Counted from the first letter of the stretch, positions 8,571 to 19,220 are shown. The stretch is 64,000 bases of DNA from Marinobacter daqiaonensis (GCF_900115285.1 NZ_FOYW01000001.1:2143272-2207271), one strand, 5' to 3'. The notes: generated by a model not told the origin, from the sequence alone. Made by a program: numbers and translations.

Positions 8571-10646
8571 ATGAAAAACAAAGCCGGAAGATTCAGCATG
8601 GGACAGGGCGCCAACAAGCTTGTTGCCACTCTGATCGCAGCGCTGATCGTACTCACCGTGCTGCTCGTTGCGGTTCTGTTCATTATCAACCGGAACAGCC
8701 AGAACGATCAGGAATACATTGCTCACGCCAGTGAGCTGCGGGTCTTGTCCCAGGAGATCACCAGTAACGCCACGGAAGCGGCCTCTGGTACCCCCGAGGC
8801 CTTCGACCGGCTTCAGCGCAGCCGTAACGACTTCGCCCGGCTCTGGGACTATATTCTCAACGGTAACCCGGCCACCGGCCTGCCGCCGAGTGAGCTGGCA
8901 GCCGAGAGCAATGTCCAGGCCCGCTGGAACGTTCTTCGGGAGAGTGCCGACAGCATCGTGAATACCCGGGAAGAGGTTCTGGGTCTTCATGAAGTGGCGA
9001 ATACGCTGAACGAGACCATTCCCCGGCTTCAGGTTGAGTACAACGACATTGTCCAGGTACTGCTGGACAACAACGCACCGGCGGAACAGGTTGCCCTGGC
9101 CCAGCGCCAGTCCCTGCTGGCTGAACGTATCGCCCGGGCCGTCAACAGCGTACTGTCCGGCGACGAGGACGCTGTGGTGGCCGCCGACCGGTTCGGCCGG
9201 GACGCCACCCAGTTCGGCCGCGTTCTGCAGGGCCAGCTGGAAGGCAGCCCCGCCATGGGCATCTCCCGTATCGATATCGACGAGGCCCGCTACGGCCTGG
9301 AAGCCGTCCAGGAACTGTACCAGTTCGTTGCCCAGAACATTGACGCCATCCTGGAAGCCTCCCCTGACCTCTATCAGGTCCGGAACGCGGCCAACGACAT
9401 TTTCCAGAACTCCCAGCTGCTGCTGAGCGAGATTTCCGACCTGGCCGACGCCTTTGCCGGCCGCGCCGATGCCCGCCTGATCAGCCCGCTGCTGGCCTAC
9501 CTGATTCTCGCCCTGATGGTCGCGACCGTGGTTGCCATCGGTCTGGTACTCTACCGCGCCGCCCAGGAGCGCCTGGCCCAGACCCAGGCCCAGAACGAGC
9601 AGAACCAGAATGCGATCCTGCGACTGCTGGACGAACTGGCGGACCTGGCAGACGGTGACCTGACCACCGAGGCCACGGTAACCGAGGACTTCACCGGTGC
9701 CATCGCCGACTCCATCAACTACGCGATCGACCAGATGCGTGGCCTGGTACAGGCCATCCGGGGCACGGCGGTACGGGTTGCTTCCGCGGCCCAGGAATCC
9801 CAGTCCACCGCCATGCAGCTGGCAGACGCCTCCGAGCACCAGGCCCAGGAAATCGCCGGAGCCTCTGCGGCGGTGAACGAGATGGCCGTGTCCATCGACC
9901 AGGTATCCTCCAACGCAGCGGAATCCACCGCGGTTGCGGAGCGCTCGGTTGCCATCGCCAAGAAAGGCGCGGAAGTGGTACAGAACACCATTCGCGGCAT
10001 GGACAACATCCGTGAGCAGATCCAGGAAACCTCGAAGCGGATCAAGCGCCTGGGTGAATCCTCCCAGGAAATCGGTGACATCGTATCGCTGATCAACGAC
10101 ATTGCCGACCAGACCAACATCCTGTCCCTGAACGCGGCTATCCAGGCCTCCATGGCCGGTGATGCGGGCCGGGGCTTCGCGGTGGTTGCGGACGAGGTTC
10201 AGCGCCTGGCGGAACGTTCCTCTGCAGCGACCAAGCAGATTGAAGCCCTGGTAAAGACCATCCAGTCGGATACCAACGAAGCGGTTATCTCCATGGAACA
10301 CACCACCGCCGAGGTGGTCCGTGGTGCACGTCTGGCGCAGGACGCCGGTGTTGCCCTGGAGGAAATCGAGAACGTATCCATGAGCCTGGCCGAACTCATC
10401 CAGAACATCTCCAACGCCGCCCGTCAGCAGGCGTCCTCGGCAGCTCACATTTCCAACACCATGAACGTTATCCAGGAAATCACCTCCCAGACATCCTCCG
10501 GTACCAACGCCACCGCGCGGTCCATCGGAAACCTGGCAGAGATGGCTTCCGAGCTGCGGTCTTCGGTTGCTGGCTTCACGCTGCCGGAGGAAGATACCGT
10601 CGACACCTACAGCGAGGAAGACCGCAACGTTCCGGTGGTCAGCTGA
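8571..10646 (+). CDS. pilJ: Pilus-associated methyl-accepting chemoreceptor PilJ
   Basis: Membrane chemoreceptor of 691 residues that senses surface contact or pilin and feeds ChpA. Transmembrane segments lie at about residues 18-42 and 308-330. The periplasmic part between them contains two PilJ-type helical modules. A HAMP region follows, then the long cytoplasmic signalling hairpin with its tip near [20 protein letters not shown]. The last residues do not form an NWETF-type tethering pentapeptide. An 82-bp gap separates it from pilI, and a GGGAG ribosome site precedes the ATG. Confidence 0.96.
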   Translation: MKNKAGRFSMGQGANKLVATLIAALIVLTVLLVAVLFIINRNSQNDQEYIAHASELRVLSQEITSNATEAASGTPEAFDRLQRSRNDFARLWDYILNGNPATGLPPSELAAESNVQARWNVLRESADSIVNTREEVLGLHEVANTLNETIPRLQVEYNDIVQVLLDNNAPAEQVALAQRQSLLAERIARAVNSVLSGDEDAVVAADRFGRDATQFGRVLQGQLEGSPAMGISRIDIDEARYGLEAVQELYQFVAQNIDAILEASPDLYQVRNAANDIFQNSQLLLSEISDLADAFAGRADARLISPLLAYLILALMVATVVAIGLVLYRAAQERLAQTQAQNEQNQNAILRLLDELADLADGDLTTEATVTEDFTGAIADSINYAIDQMRGLVQAIRGTAVRVASAAQESQSTAMQLADASEHQAQEIAGASAAVNEMAVSIDQVSSNAAESTAVAERSVAIAKKGAEVVQNTIRGMDNIREQIQETSKRIKRLGESSQEIGDIVSLINDIADQTNILSLNAAIQASMAGDAGRGFAVVADEVQRLAERSSAATKQIEALVKTIQSDTNEAVISMEHTTAEVVRGARLAQDAGVALEEIENVSMSLAELIQNISNAARQQASSAAHISNTMNVIQEITSQTSSGTNATARSIGNLAEMASELRSSVAGFTLPEEDTVDTYSEEDRNVPVVS

Positions 10647-10674
10647 CCACCGCTGCCAGGGGCGATGAGGGTTT

Positions 10675-11574
10675 ATGTCTGAAACACCCCGCAACCTGTC
10701 AGCTGGCTCCGACACCTGGGCGCTGCGCCCGCTTCCAGACATGGACGAGGCGCAGTTCCACCAATGGAAAACCCTGTTGGAGCATCGGACTGGCATGGCC
10801 CTCGCCCCTGAGCGCAAGTCTTTTCTGGAAACCAACATCGGCATCCGGATGCGGGAAATCGGATGCGGCAGCTTTCAGGCCTATTACGAGAAGATCGTTG
10901 CCGGGCCGGAAGCGGTGGTGGAGTGGGCAACCCTTGTTGATCGCCTCACGGTGCAGGAGACCCGGTTCTTCCGGGATCCTGATGCCTTCCGGCTGGTGCA
11001 TGACTACGTCATGACCCGGCCACGGGAGCAACTCCGCCAGAGGCCTCTTGAGGCCTGGAGTGTGGGCTGCTCCACTGGCGAAGAGGCCTACACCCTCGCC
11101 ATCCTGCTGAATGAATGCATGGAGCAGCTGGAGCTGCCACCGCTGTATGGGGTAACCGGTTCTGACATCAGCAAGCCGGCTCTGGAGAAGGCTGAACGGG
11201 GTTTGTTCAACCCGCGACGCCTGAACGGCATGGATGACAGCCTCCGTCAGCGGTATTTCCGGGCAGGAGCCCGCAACAGTGCAGAAATTACGGAGGGAAT
11301 TCGTGAGCGCGTCTGTTTCACCCGGCTCAATGTGCTGGACCTGAAGCGCGCCCCGATGCAGGGGATGAACATCATCTTCTGCCAGAACCTGCTGATCTAT
11401 TTCCGCCGCTGGCGACGGCGGGAGATCCTGAAGCGGCTGGCGGGGTATCTCGCTCCTGGTGGCCTGCTGGTGCTGGGCCAGGGCGAAATCACCGGCTGGC
11501 AACCACCGGGACTGCAGCGGGTTCCCTCGGAACATGTACTGGCGTGGATTCGCCGCCAGTCGGACGACGAATAA
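10675..11574 (+). CDS. pilK: Chemotaxis methyltransferase PilK (CheR family)
   Basis: S-adenosylmethionine-dependent glutamate methyltransferase (299 residues) expected to methylate PilJ. The N-terminal helical CheR domain includes RLTVQETRFFRDPDAF. The SAM-binding motif is WSVGCSTGEEAYTLAI, and the later NIIFCQNLLIYF corresponds to the conserved NVLIYF region. It starts 28 bp after pilJ behind GAGG and ends 12 bp before chpA. Confidence 0.94.
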   Translation: MSETPRNLSAGSDTWALRPLPDMDEAQFHQWKTLLEHRTGMALAPERKSFLETNIGIRMREIGCGSFQAYYEKIVAGPEAVVEWATLVDRLTVQETRFFRDPDAFRLVHDYVMTRPREQLRQRPLEAWSVGCSTGEEAYTLAILLNECMEQLELPPLYGVTGSDISKPALEKAERGLFNPRRLNGMDDSLRQRYFRAGARNSAEITEGIRERVCFTRLNVLDLKRAPMQGMNIIFCQNLLIYFRRWRRREILKRLAGYLAPGGLLVLGQGEITGWQPPGLQRVPSEHVLAWIRRQSDDE

Positions 11575-11585
11575 CCGGAGTGGTT

Positions 11586-14500
11586 ATGGGCAACAACCAT
11601 GACAATATCGCCCTGGACTGGGTTCGTGGCGAGATCGAACAGACCCTTAAACAGGGCCAGCAGGCACTGGAAGCGTACGTCGACAATCGCGACGATACCG
11701 CTCGCCTGCGCTTCTGTCTGAATTACCTGCATCAGGTCCATGGCACGCTGCAGATGGTGGAGTTGCAGGGCGCCGCCCTGCTCACCGAGGAGATGGAGAA
11801 ACTCACCCAGGCTATTCTCGGCAACCGGGTGGACAGTCCCGACCAGGCGGTGGGCGTGCTGATGGAGGCGATTCTGCGTCTGCCCCGCTACCTGGAGGGC
11901 CTGCGCTCCAGTGCCGACGATCTGCCCCTTGCCCTGCTCCCGCTGCTTAATGATCTGCGTGCCGCCCGCGGTGAAGGCCTGCTGTCGGACCTCTCCCTGT
12001 TCCGGCCGGACATGACCCAGGCCAGATTCGAGCCCTCACCGAAAGTTGCCCGTCTGCTACAGGATCCGAAAATCCTGGCGAACGTCGGCAAACTGGGCAA
12101 GATGTTCCATCGGTCGGTAATGGCGACGGATCCCGACCAGGATAACCAGGTCCATTACCAGAACCTGCAGAAGGTCATTCAGCGGCTGGTCAAGCTCTGC
12201 ACCGGCACGCCCAGGGAAGAGCTCTGGCGTGCGGCCGGCGGTTTCATCGAAACCCTCCAGCACGACCTCCACGAACTGGCTCCGGCTACCCGGACTCTGC
12301 TCCAGGAACTGGATCATGAGATAGACCGGCTGACACGGGAACCCAAAGGTATTCTTCATCAGCCGGTGCCGGAAACCCTGTTCCGCAACCTGCTCTATTA
12401 TGTGGCCCAGGCCCATGATGGGTCATCGCCCTACCTTGTCGACCTGCGGCAACGCTATCGCCTGACCGAGGCTCTGCCCGCCGCCGGTGAGGCCGACCAC
12501 GGCGACGGACCCGGACGGGAGGCTATCCATTCCGTTGTGGTTGCCCTGAACGAGGAAGTCGCAAGACTCAAGGATCAGCTGGATCTCTTCGTCCGCGACC
12601 AGCACCGTCAGAATCAGGATCTGGAGGAGCTCATTCCAGGCCTGCGCCAGGTGGCCAATACCCTGGCGGTGATCGGTCTGGGCAACCCCCGACGGATCAT
12701 CGGCGAACAGATCGATCTGGTCGAGAAACTGATCCGGCAGTCCGAAACGGCGGACGATGGCATCCTGTTGGATATCGCCGGTGCCCTGCTCTACGTCGAG
12801 GCGACCCTTTCCGGTCTCGATCGTGACCGCGGCCCAGGTCTCCAGCGCAAGGCGCTGGCGGACGAGGACGACACCGATGTCGGCGGACCCGGTCGCCAGG
12901 AGCTGGGAGACGCCCATACCGCCCTTCTGCGGGAGTCCCGCAACGCCCTGGAGCAGGTCAAGAGCGCGGTCGTCAATTTTATAGCCTCCCAGTGGGACCC
13001 GCGGGAAATCGAACACGTGCCCTCGATGCTGGCGAGCATCGAGGGAGGCCTCAAGGTCATCCCCCTGGAACGCCCCGCCCAGATCCTGTCCGCAGCCCGC
13101 GATTACATCCAGCAGGTATTGCTGGAGCGCAGGCGGATCCCGGACTGGAAGCAACTGGACACCCTGGCCGATAGCGTCACCAGTATCGAGTACTACCTGG
13201 AGCGGCTGACCGACGGCATTTCCGACAATGAGTCGGTACTGCGGGTCGCCGAGGAAAGCCTGCGCTCCCTCGGCTTCCCTCCCGGTGAAGAGCCGACCTG
13301 GGTAGAGGCCGAGACCAGCGCCGAAATTCCGGAAGGCAGGTCCAGCCAGGCGCCCCTGGAAGCCCCGGAGCAGGCCGCAAAAAATTCCGACATGGATCTT
13401 GTGGATGATGAGATTCTCGAGATTTTCGTCGAGGAAGCCGGCGAGGTCCTGGAAACCATCCATGAATGGTATCCCCAGCTGCGTCAGAACCATGACGACC
13501 GGGAAGCCCTTACCGAAGTTCGCCGAGCCTACCACACTCTCAAGGGTAGTGGCCGGCTGGTGGGCGCCGTCAGTATTGGCGAGCTGGCCTGGTCCATCGA
13601 GAACCTGCTGAACCGGGTCCTTGACCAGTCCCTGAAACCCACCGACGAACTGTTCGCGCTGGTGGACGAGGTTAACGACCGGCTGCCAGGGTTGATTGAC
13701 GAATTCCGCACCGGCAGTGCCGACGGCGACGTGTCGGATCTCATTCAGCGCGCGGAGGCCATGGCCACCACCCGCAAGACCGGCCAGGAGGCGGTTCCGG
13801 ATGAGGCCGCCGACGATCATGAAGCGTGGGCGGAAACTTCGGAAAACGACGACCTCCGGGAGCCCGGAGAGGCAGCCGAGGAGGCCCCGGCCCAGGCCAT
13901 TCCGCCCGAAAGCACGCCCGAGCCCGCTGACGATTATGACGATCTGATTGATGACGAGATCATCGAGATCTTCGTGGAAGAAGCCGGTGAAGTGCTGGAA
14001 ACCATCAACGAATACCTGCCCATGCTGCTGCGACAGTACGATGATCGCAGCGCCATGGCGGAAGTCCGACGGGCCTTCCACACCCTCAAGGGCAGTGGCC
14101 GTATGGTTGGTGCCACCACGGTGGGAGAGCTTGCCTGGTCAGTGGAGAACATGCTGAACCGGGTTATCGACGGCACCGTGCTCATGAACGACGACATTGC
14201 CTCGTTACTGCGGGAGGTTACCGACCAGCTCCCCGCCCTGGTTGCCGATTTCGAGCACCGGCGCACGGCGTCGGTCGACACCCAGGCCCTGGAGATGCGT
14301 GCCAACGCCCTGGCCAATGGCGACATCTCCGACGCCCGCGAGATGCCTGCCGCCGACCAGGAGCCGGAAGCGGTTGTGGAGGAAACACCGGAGCCGGCCG
14401 ACGGCGACAACGACGACCTTGTCGATCCGGTCCTGGTGGATATTTTCGAGAGCGAGGCCCGCACCCACCTGGCCACCCTGGAGGCATTCCTGGAAGAGTC

Positions 14501-17500
14501 CGAGGGCCGCAGCAGCGTGCCCTACACCGACCACGTCTCCCGGGCTCTCCATACTCTCAAAGGCAGCGCCAATACCGCCGGCATCCAACCGATCGCAGAA
14601 ATCATCACTCCGCTGGAACAGTTCGTGAAACAGGCCCGCGCGGAAAACCGGCGTGCCGACAGCGATGTGCTTCAGCTGATTCACCAGGCCTGCGAATTCC
14701 TGAAGTCGGGCCTGGACCAGCTTCATACCTCGCCCCAGCAGCCCCTGCGCGGCACCGAAGCCTACCTGGAGCGGCTGGCGATGGTCTCCGCCCAGACCCT
14801 GGGTCGCCGCGACCGGGAAGACGGTCGCGAGAGCACCGGCAGCATCGACAGCCAGCTGGTGACACTGTTCCTCAGCGATGGCCTTGACGTTCTGCTGGAT
14901 GCTGATCGCATCGTCAATGAATGGACCGAGGAACCCGGCGAAATCGAGGGCATCCAGCGGCTGAGCCACGAGCTGGAGCAGTTGAGCAAGGGCGCCCGCA
15001 ATGCCGGCCTGACCGACGTTTCAGAACTGACCGATGGACTGTCAACCGTTTACCGCAATGCCCTGTCTCACCCGGAAGGGCCGGACGACTGGTTCCTGGA
15101 AACGGTTCGCTCCGCCCATGATCACCTCATCAATCTGATGGACCAGGTGGCCGCCGGGCTGGCAACCCAGCCCGACGCCACCCTCCAGACCGAACTGCAG
15201 GTGCTGGCCGACTCCCTGTCGACTGTTGACGCGGACAGTGCCGGCACCGATGAAGACGTGGATTACGACACCCTGGCGCTGCCGGACGTGGACGTCAGCG
15301 AGGAAACCGACGAGATCACCGATGAGGTGGACGAAGAGTTGGCGGAAATCTTCCTGGAAGAAGCCCAGGACCTGATAGCCAGTACCGCCGATGCCCTGGA
15401 GTCCTGGCAGGAGCGGCCCGACAACACCGAACTGTTACGGCTGATGCAGCGCGACCTGCATACCCTCAAGGGCGGAGCCCGTCTGGCGGATGTCCAGGCC
15501 ATCGGCAACCTGGCCCATGACCTGGAAACCCTCTTTGAAGGCCTCAGTGAACACCGCCTGGGGATGACACCCGAACTGTCGGACCTGCTGTTCCGTTGCC
15601 ACGACCGCCTGGCCGGAATGGTGGAAGCCCTTGCCAATGGCGAGCCGCCGCGTCCGGCGCCGGATCTGGAAGCCGATATCCGGCGTTACATGGATACCGC
15701 CAGTGGCAGCCGACCTGTAACTGACATGCCGGGCACCGGAGAAGAGCTGCCCGACACCGACGGGTTTGCCGAAGACCAGATTATCGAAGACCGGGACGAG
15801 TCTGAGCGTCCAGAAGGGGTTGCGGAATTCGATGCCGAGCCAGAAGTCCCCGATGACTTTGCGGACGATCAGGACGAGCCGGTAGCCCCGGAGGAAGTTG
15901 CGGAAGATCCGGAGCAATCCGAGACACCCTACGAGCTGGGCCTGCCCGATCTGGAGGATCTGGATCAGGAGGCTGCGACCTATGATCTTTCCCATCTGGA
16001 TCCGGAGCTGGTGTCGATCTTCCTTGAGGAAGCCTACGACCTGATCAACTCCACAGGCAGCGCCCTGCACGCCTGGAGCGAAAACACCACCGATCAGACC
16101 GTTGCCGCGGAGCTTCAGCGGGACGTCCATACCCTCAAGGGCAGCGCCCGGATGACGGGGGTCGAACCCATCGCCGATCTGACTCATGTGCTGGAAGATC
16201 TGTTCGAACGTGTTGTGGAGGGCCGTCTGAGCGCCAGCCAGCAGATGCTGGACCTGCTGTTCGCGTGTCACGACCGTCTGGCCAACATGGTGGATGAAGT
16301 GGCCACCTCCCGGCCCTGCGCGCCCGCCAGGGACCTGGTGGCGCGGGTGCAGGCCATCCTCGACGGCCGCTCGCCTGCCGGGCCCTCACCTGAGCCGATG
16401 CCGGCGCCGGCGGTGGACGAAAGCGTCACGACTGAAGCAGACGAAGCTCCGGAGCTCAGCGCCGATGAAATCACCGGCATGTTCCTCGAGGAAGGTCTCG
16501 ACATCTGTGAGTCTATCGAGGAGAGCCTGGTGCAGTGGCGGGAGGAGCCGGAACAGCTCACCGGCATTACCCAGCTGCAGGAGGAGCTTCATACCCTCAA
16601 GGGCGGAGCCCGGCTGGCGGATATCGATGCGGTCGCGGATCTCGCGGCAGCCTGGTCCGATGCCCTCGGCCCCCTCCTGGAAGGTTCGGGCAACCAGCCA
16701 CTGGTACTTTCCCTGAGCGAGCGTGCCAATGCCGGCCTCAGGGCCATGCTGACAGCCCTTGAGGAAGGTGATCGCCCCGCCGCGGACGACGGCCTGCTAC
16801 GCCTTCTCCGTGAGGCCGCGAGCCACCTGGACGAGCCCGGGGAGGCACTGACGCCAGCGCCGGAAGCCAACACCGATGAAGAGCCGGACGTCGAAGTCCT
16901 GGAGATCTTCCTGGAAGAAGCCCAGGAGATTCTCGACCAGCTCGAACAGCTGTTGGCCGACTGGCGCCAGGAGCCGGACAGTCACCATTTCAACCAGGAG
17001 ATCCAGCGGGCACTCCATACTCTCAAGGGCGGCGCCCGCCTGTCCCGGCAACCCGAACTGGGCGACCTGGCCCACGACTTTGAAGCCCTGTTGACGGACC
17101 TGGGGGACAAAGTGCCGGACCAGGCTGCCTGGCAGAAGATCACACAGTATCACGATGGCCTGATTGCATCGGTGAGCAGGGTCCGGAGCGATTTCGAGGC
17201 TTATCTGGCCCGGAGCAGCGACAGCCCGGCCCGGGAAGCCCCGGCACCGAAGGCAGAGCCCGAGGCCCGGAGCGCACCGGAAACCGGCACCGTCGTGCCG
17301 GCACCGGCGAAAGCGCCGCAGGCGACCCGCAAGGCCATCGAAAAGCGACGCCGCGAGTCCGCCAGGGCGGCCCAGGAAACCATCCGGGTATCCGCTCCGT
17401 TGCTGGATGACCTGGTCAACCTGGCCGGCGAGACCAGTATTACCCGGAGCCGGCTGGAGCAGCAGAACAGTGACTTCAGCCACACCCTGGATGAAATGGC

Positions 17501-19220
17501 CGCAACCATTGACCGGCTGCGGGAACAGCTGCGGCGGATGGATATCGAGACCGAAGCCCAGATTCTGTTCCGGGCCGAGCAGGAGCATGGCCCGGACTAT
17601 GGCGAAGACTTCGACCCCCTGGAAATGGACCGTTACTCGTCCATCCAGCAGTTGTCGAGAGCCCTGAGCGAATCCTCTTCCGACCTTGCCGACCTTCGGG
17701 AGACCATGGCTGACCGGGTCCGGGATACCGATACCCTGCTGGTCCAGCAGTCCCGGATCAATACCGAGCTGCAGGAAGGTCTGATGAAGACCCGGATGAT
17801 CCCCTTCGCCTCAATGGTGCCGAGGCTGCGGCGGATCGTGCGCCAGATCAGTGGCGAACTGGGCAAAAAGGTGGAATTCGATGTCCGTAACGCCGAGGGC
17901 GAACTGGACCGTAACATTCTCGAACGGATGGTGGCGCCGCTGGAACACATGCTCCGCAACGCCCTGGACCACGGTATCGAGAGCCCCTCGGAGCGGGCCC
18001 GGGCCGGCAAGCCGGAAACCGGCCAGGTCAACCTGACCCTGACCCGCGAAGGTGGCGAAGTGGTTCTGCGGATGATGGATGACGGTGCGGGTATTCCCAG
18101 TGACATCATCCGTCGCAAAGCCATCGAGCGTGGCTTGCTGTCAGAGAACGAAAATCTGAGCCAGCGGGAAATTCTCCAGTTCATTCTGCAGCCAGGCTTC
18201 TCCACCGCCAAGGAAGTCACCCAGATTTCCGGTCGCGGCGTGGGCATGGATGTGGTTGCCAGCGAGATCAAGCAGCTGGGCGGCAGCCTGGACATTGACT
18301 CCCGGCTCGGTGAGGGCACCACCTTCACGGTTCGGCTGCCGTTCACGGTATCCGTGAACCGGGCACTGATGGTGTCCACCGGTGAAGACTTCTATGCCAT
18401 ACCGCTCAATACCATCGAAGGTATCGTGCGGGTCAGCACCTGGGAGCTGGAGGAGTATTACCAGCCGGAAGCGCCCATGTATGAGTATGCCGGTCAGGAA
18501 TACCGCCTGCAGTACCTGGGGGGCCTGCTTCACAGCGAACATCGTCCCAAGCTTCAGGGCCAGGCCCTGCCGCTGCCGGTGATCCTGGTGCGGGGCTCCG
18601 AGCAGCCCATGGCGCTGCAGGTGGACAGTCTGCTGGGCAGCCGCGAGATCGTTGTAAAATCCCTGGGGCCTCAGTTCAGCTCCGTGCGGGGGGTTTCCGG
18701 TGCCACCATCCTGGGTGACGGCAACGTGGTGGTGATCCTGGATCTGCCCGCCATGATCCGCTCCGACATCCTGTCCGAGCGTCAGCGTCTGGCTGATCAT
18801 GCAGCCCAGCAGCAGCAGTACCGGGAAGACCGGCCCACGCTGGTCATGGTGGTGGACGACTCGGTCACGGTGCGTAAGGTTACCTCGCGCCTGCTGGAAC
18901 GGAACGGAATGGAAGTGGTAACCGCCAAAGACGGTCTCGACGCGGTGGCCCAGCTGCAGGACCACAGGCCGGACATCATCCTGCTGGATATCGAAATGCC
19001 CCGGATGGACGGTTTCGAAGTGGCGAGCTTCGTACGGCATGATGACAGCCTGCGGGAGGTACCCATCTGCATGATCACTTCCCGGACCGGTGCAAAACAC
19101 CGGGATCGGGCGCTGAGTCTCGGCGTCAATGAATACCTGGGCAAGCCGTTCCAGGAATCCGAGCTGCTGGAGACCATCGAACGCCTGACCGGTGAGAAAA
19201 TTGGCGATGGAGAGAGCTGA
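11586..19220 (+). CDS. chpA: Hybrid CheA-type histidine kinase ChpA with multiple phosphotransfer domains
   Basis: Central kinase of the Pil-Chp system, 2,544 residues. Order seen: a FimL-like N-terminal region (about 1-560); seven Hpt domains with canonical HTLKG histidines at residues 650, 832, 989, 1292, 1515, 1669 and 1811; a degenerate one around 1131 where Glu replaces His; the CheA dimerisation region (about 1934); the ATPase with N2125 in NALDHG and GRGVGMDVV; a CheW-like domain (about 2260-2400); and a C-terminal receiver with phospho-Asp 2468. His49 and Ser484 in the N-terminal region align with phospho-sites of two further degenerate domains. Acidic, proline-rich linkers join the modules. 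The ATG at 11586, with GGAG five bases upstream, was chosen over 11544. Confidence 0.96.
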   Translation: MGNNHDNIALDWVRGEIEQTLKQGQQALEAYVDNRDDTARLRFCLNYLHQVHGTLQMVELQGAALLTEEMEKLTQAILGNRVDSPDQAVGVLMEAILRLPRYLEGLRSSADDLPLALLPLLNDLRAARGEGLLSDLSLFRPDMTQARFEPSPKVARLLQDPKILANVGKLGKMFHRSVMATDPDQDNQVHYQNLQKVIQRLVKLCTGTPREELWRAAGGFIETLQHDLHELAPATRTLLQELDHEIDRLTREPKGILHQPVPETLFRNLLYYVAQAHDGSSPYLVDLRQRYRLTEALPAAGEADHGDGPGREAIHSVVVALNEEVARLKDQLDLFVRDQHRQNQDLEELIPGLRQVANTLAVIGLGNPRRIIGEQIDLVEKLIRQSETADDGILLDIAGALLYVEATLSGLDRDRGPGLQRKALADEDDTDVGGPGRQELGDAHTALLRESRNALEQVKSAVVNFIASQWDPREIEHVPSMLASIEGGLKVIPLERPAQILSAARDYIQQVLLERRRIPDWKQLDTLADSVTSIEYYLERLTDGISDNESVLRVAEESLRSLGFPPGEEPTWVEAETSAEIPEGRSSQAPLEAPEQAAKNSDMDLVDDEILEIFVEEAGEVLETIHEWYPQLRQNHDDREALTEVRRAYHTLKGSGRLVGAVSIGELAWSIENLLNRVLDQSLKPTDELFALVDEVNDRLPGLIDEFRTGSADGDVSDLIQRAEAMATTRKTGQEAVPDEAADDHEAWAETSENDDLREPGEAAEEAPAQAIPPESTPEPADDYDDLIDDEIIEIFVEEAGEVLETINEYLPMLLRQYDDRSAMAEVRRAFHTLKGSGRMVGATTVGELAWSVENMLNRVIDGTVLMNDDIASLLREVTDQLPALVADFEHRRTASVDTQALEMRANALANGDISDAREMPAADQEPEAVVEETPEPADGDNDDLVDPVLVDIFESEARTHLATLEAFLEESEGRSSVPYTDHVSRALHTLKGSANTAGIQPIAEIITPLEQFVKQARAENRRADSDVLQLIHQACEFLKSGLDQLHTSPQQPLRGTEAYLERLAMVSAQTLGRRDREDGRESTGSIDSQLVTLFLSDGLDVLLDADRIVNEWTEEPGEIEGIQRLSHELEQLSKGARNAGLTDVSELTDGLSTVYRNALSHPEGPDDWFLETVRSAHDHLINLMDQVAAGLATQPDATLQTELQVLADSLSTVDADSAGTDEDVDYDTLALPDVDVSEETDEITDEVDEELAEIFLEEAQDLIASTADALESWQERPDNTELLRLMQRDLHTLKGGARLADVQAIGNLAHDLETLFEGLSEHRLGMTPELSDLLFRCHDRLAGMVEALANGEPPRPAPDLEADIRRYMDTASGSRPVTDMPGTGEELPDTDGFAEDQIIEDRDESERPEGVAEFDAEPEVPDDFADDQDEPVAPEEVAEDPEQSETPYELGLPDLEDLDQEAATYDLSHLDPELVSIFLEEAYDLINSTGSALHAWSENTTDQTVAAELQRDVHTLKGSARMTGVEPIADLTHVLEDLFERVVEGRLSASQQMLDLLFACHDRLANMVDEVATSRPCAPARDLVARVQAILDGRSPAGPSPEPMPAPAVDESVTTEADEAPELSADEITGMFLEEGLDICESIEESLVQWREEPEQLTGITQLQEELHTLKGGARLADIDAVADLAAAWSDALGPLLEGSGNQPLVLSLSERANAGLRAMLTALEEGDRPAADDGLLRLLREAASHLDEPGEALTPAPEANTDEEPDVEVLEIFLEEAQEILDQLEQLLADWRQEPDSHHFNQEIQRALHTLKGGARLSRQPELGDLAHDFEALLTDLGDKVPDQAAWQKITQYHDGLIASVSRVRSDFEAYLARSSDSPAREAPAPKAEPEARSAPETGTVVPAPAKAPQATRKAIEKRRRESARAAQETIRVSAPLLDDLVNLAGETSITRSRLEQQNSDFSHTLDEMAATIDRLREQLRRMDIETEAQILFRAEQEHGPDYGEDFDPLEMDRYSSIQQLSRALSESSSDLADLRETMADRVRDTDTLLVQQSRINTELQEGLMKTRMIPFASMVPRLRRIVRQISGELGKKVEFDVRNAEGELDRNILERMVAPLEHMLRNALDHGIESPSERARAGKPETGQVNLTLTREGGEVVLRMMDDGAGIPSDIIRRKAIERGLLSENENLSQREILQFILQPGFSTAKEVTQISGRGVGMDVVASEIKQLGGSLDIDSRLGEGTTFTVRLPFTVSVNRALMVSTGEDFYAIPLNTIEGIVRVSTWELEEYYQPEAPMYEYAGQEYRLQYLGGLLHSEHRPKLQGQALPLPVILVRGSEQPMALQVDSLLGSREIVVKSLGPQFSSVRGVSGATILGDGNVVVILDLPAMIRSDILSERQRLADHAAQQQQYREDRPTLVMVVDDSVTVRKVTSRLLERNGMEVVTAKDGLDAVAQLQDHRPDIILLDIEMPRMDGFEVASFVRHDDSLREVPICMITSRTGAKHRDRALSLGVNEYLGKPFQESELLETIERLTGEKIGDGES
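13395..14171 (+). repeat. Tandem duplicated Hpt module inside chpA
   Basis: Two 231-bp units, 13395-13625 and 13941-14171, encode near-identical Hpt cores (both carry IFVEEAGEVLETI, HTLKGSGR.VGA and GELAWS.EN.LNRV.D). They are separated by an acidic linker. The other Hpt domains of chpA are clearly less alike, so this pair looks like the newest internal duplication. Confidence 0.8.

Noticed and set aside
8535-10844. 769-codon open frame antisense to pilJ
   Set aside because: Long antisense frames are common in GC-rich coding DNA. The product is low-complexity, Gly/His-rich, without known motifs, and pilJ is certain on the other strand.
12423-14081. 552-codon open frame antisense to chpA
   Set aside because: Mirrors the repetitive codon use of the Hpt domains; no independent support.
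13395-17100. Repeated blocks in chpA as a possible tandem-repeat or phase-variable element
   Set aside because: They are protein-domain repeats (Hpt) with linkers of differing length, not simple DNA repeats.
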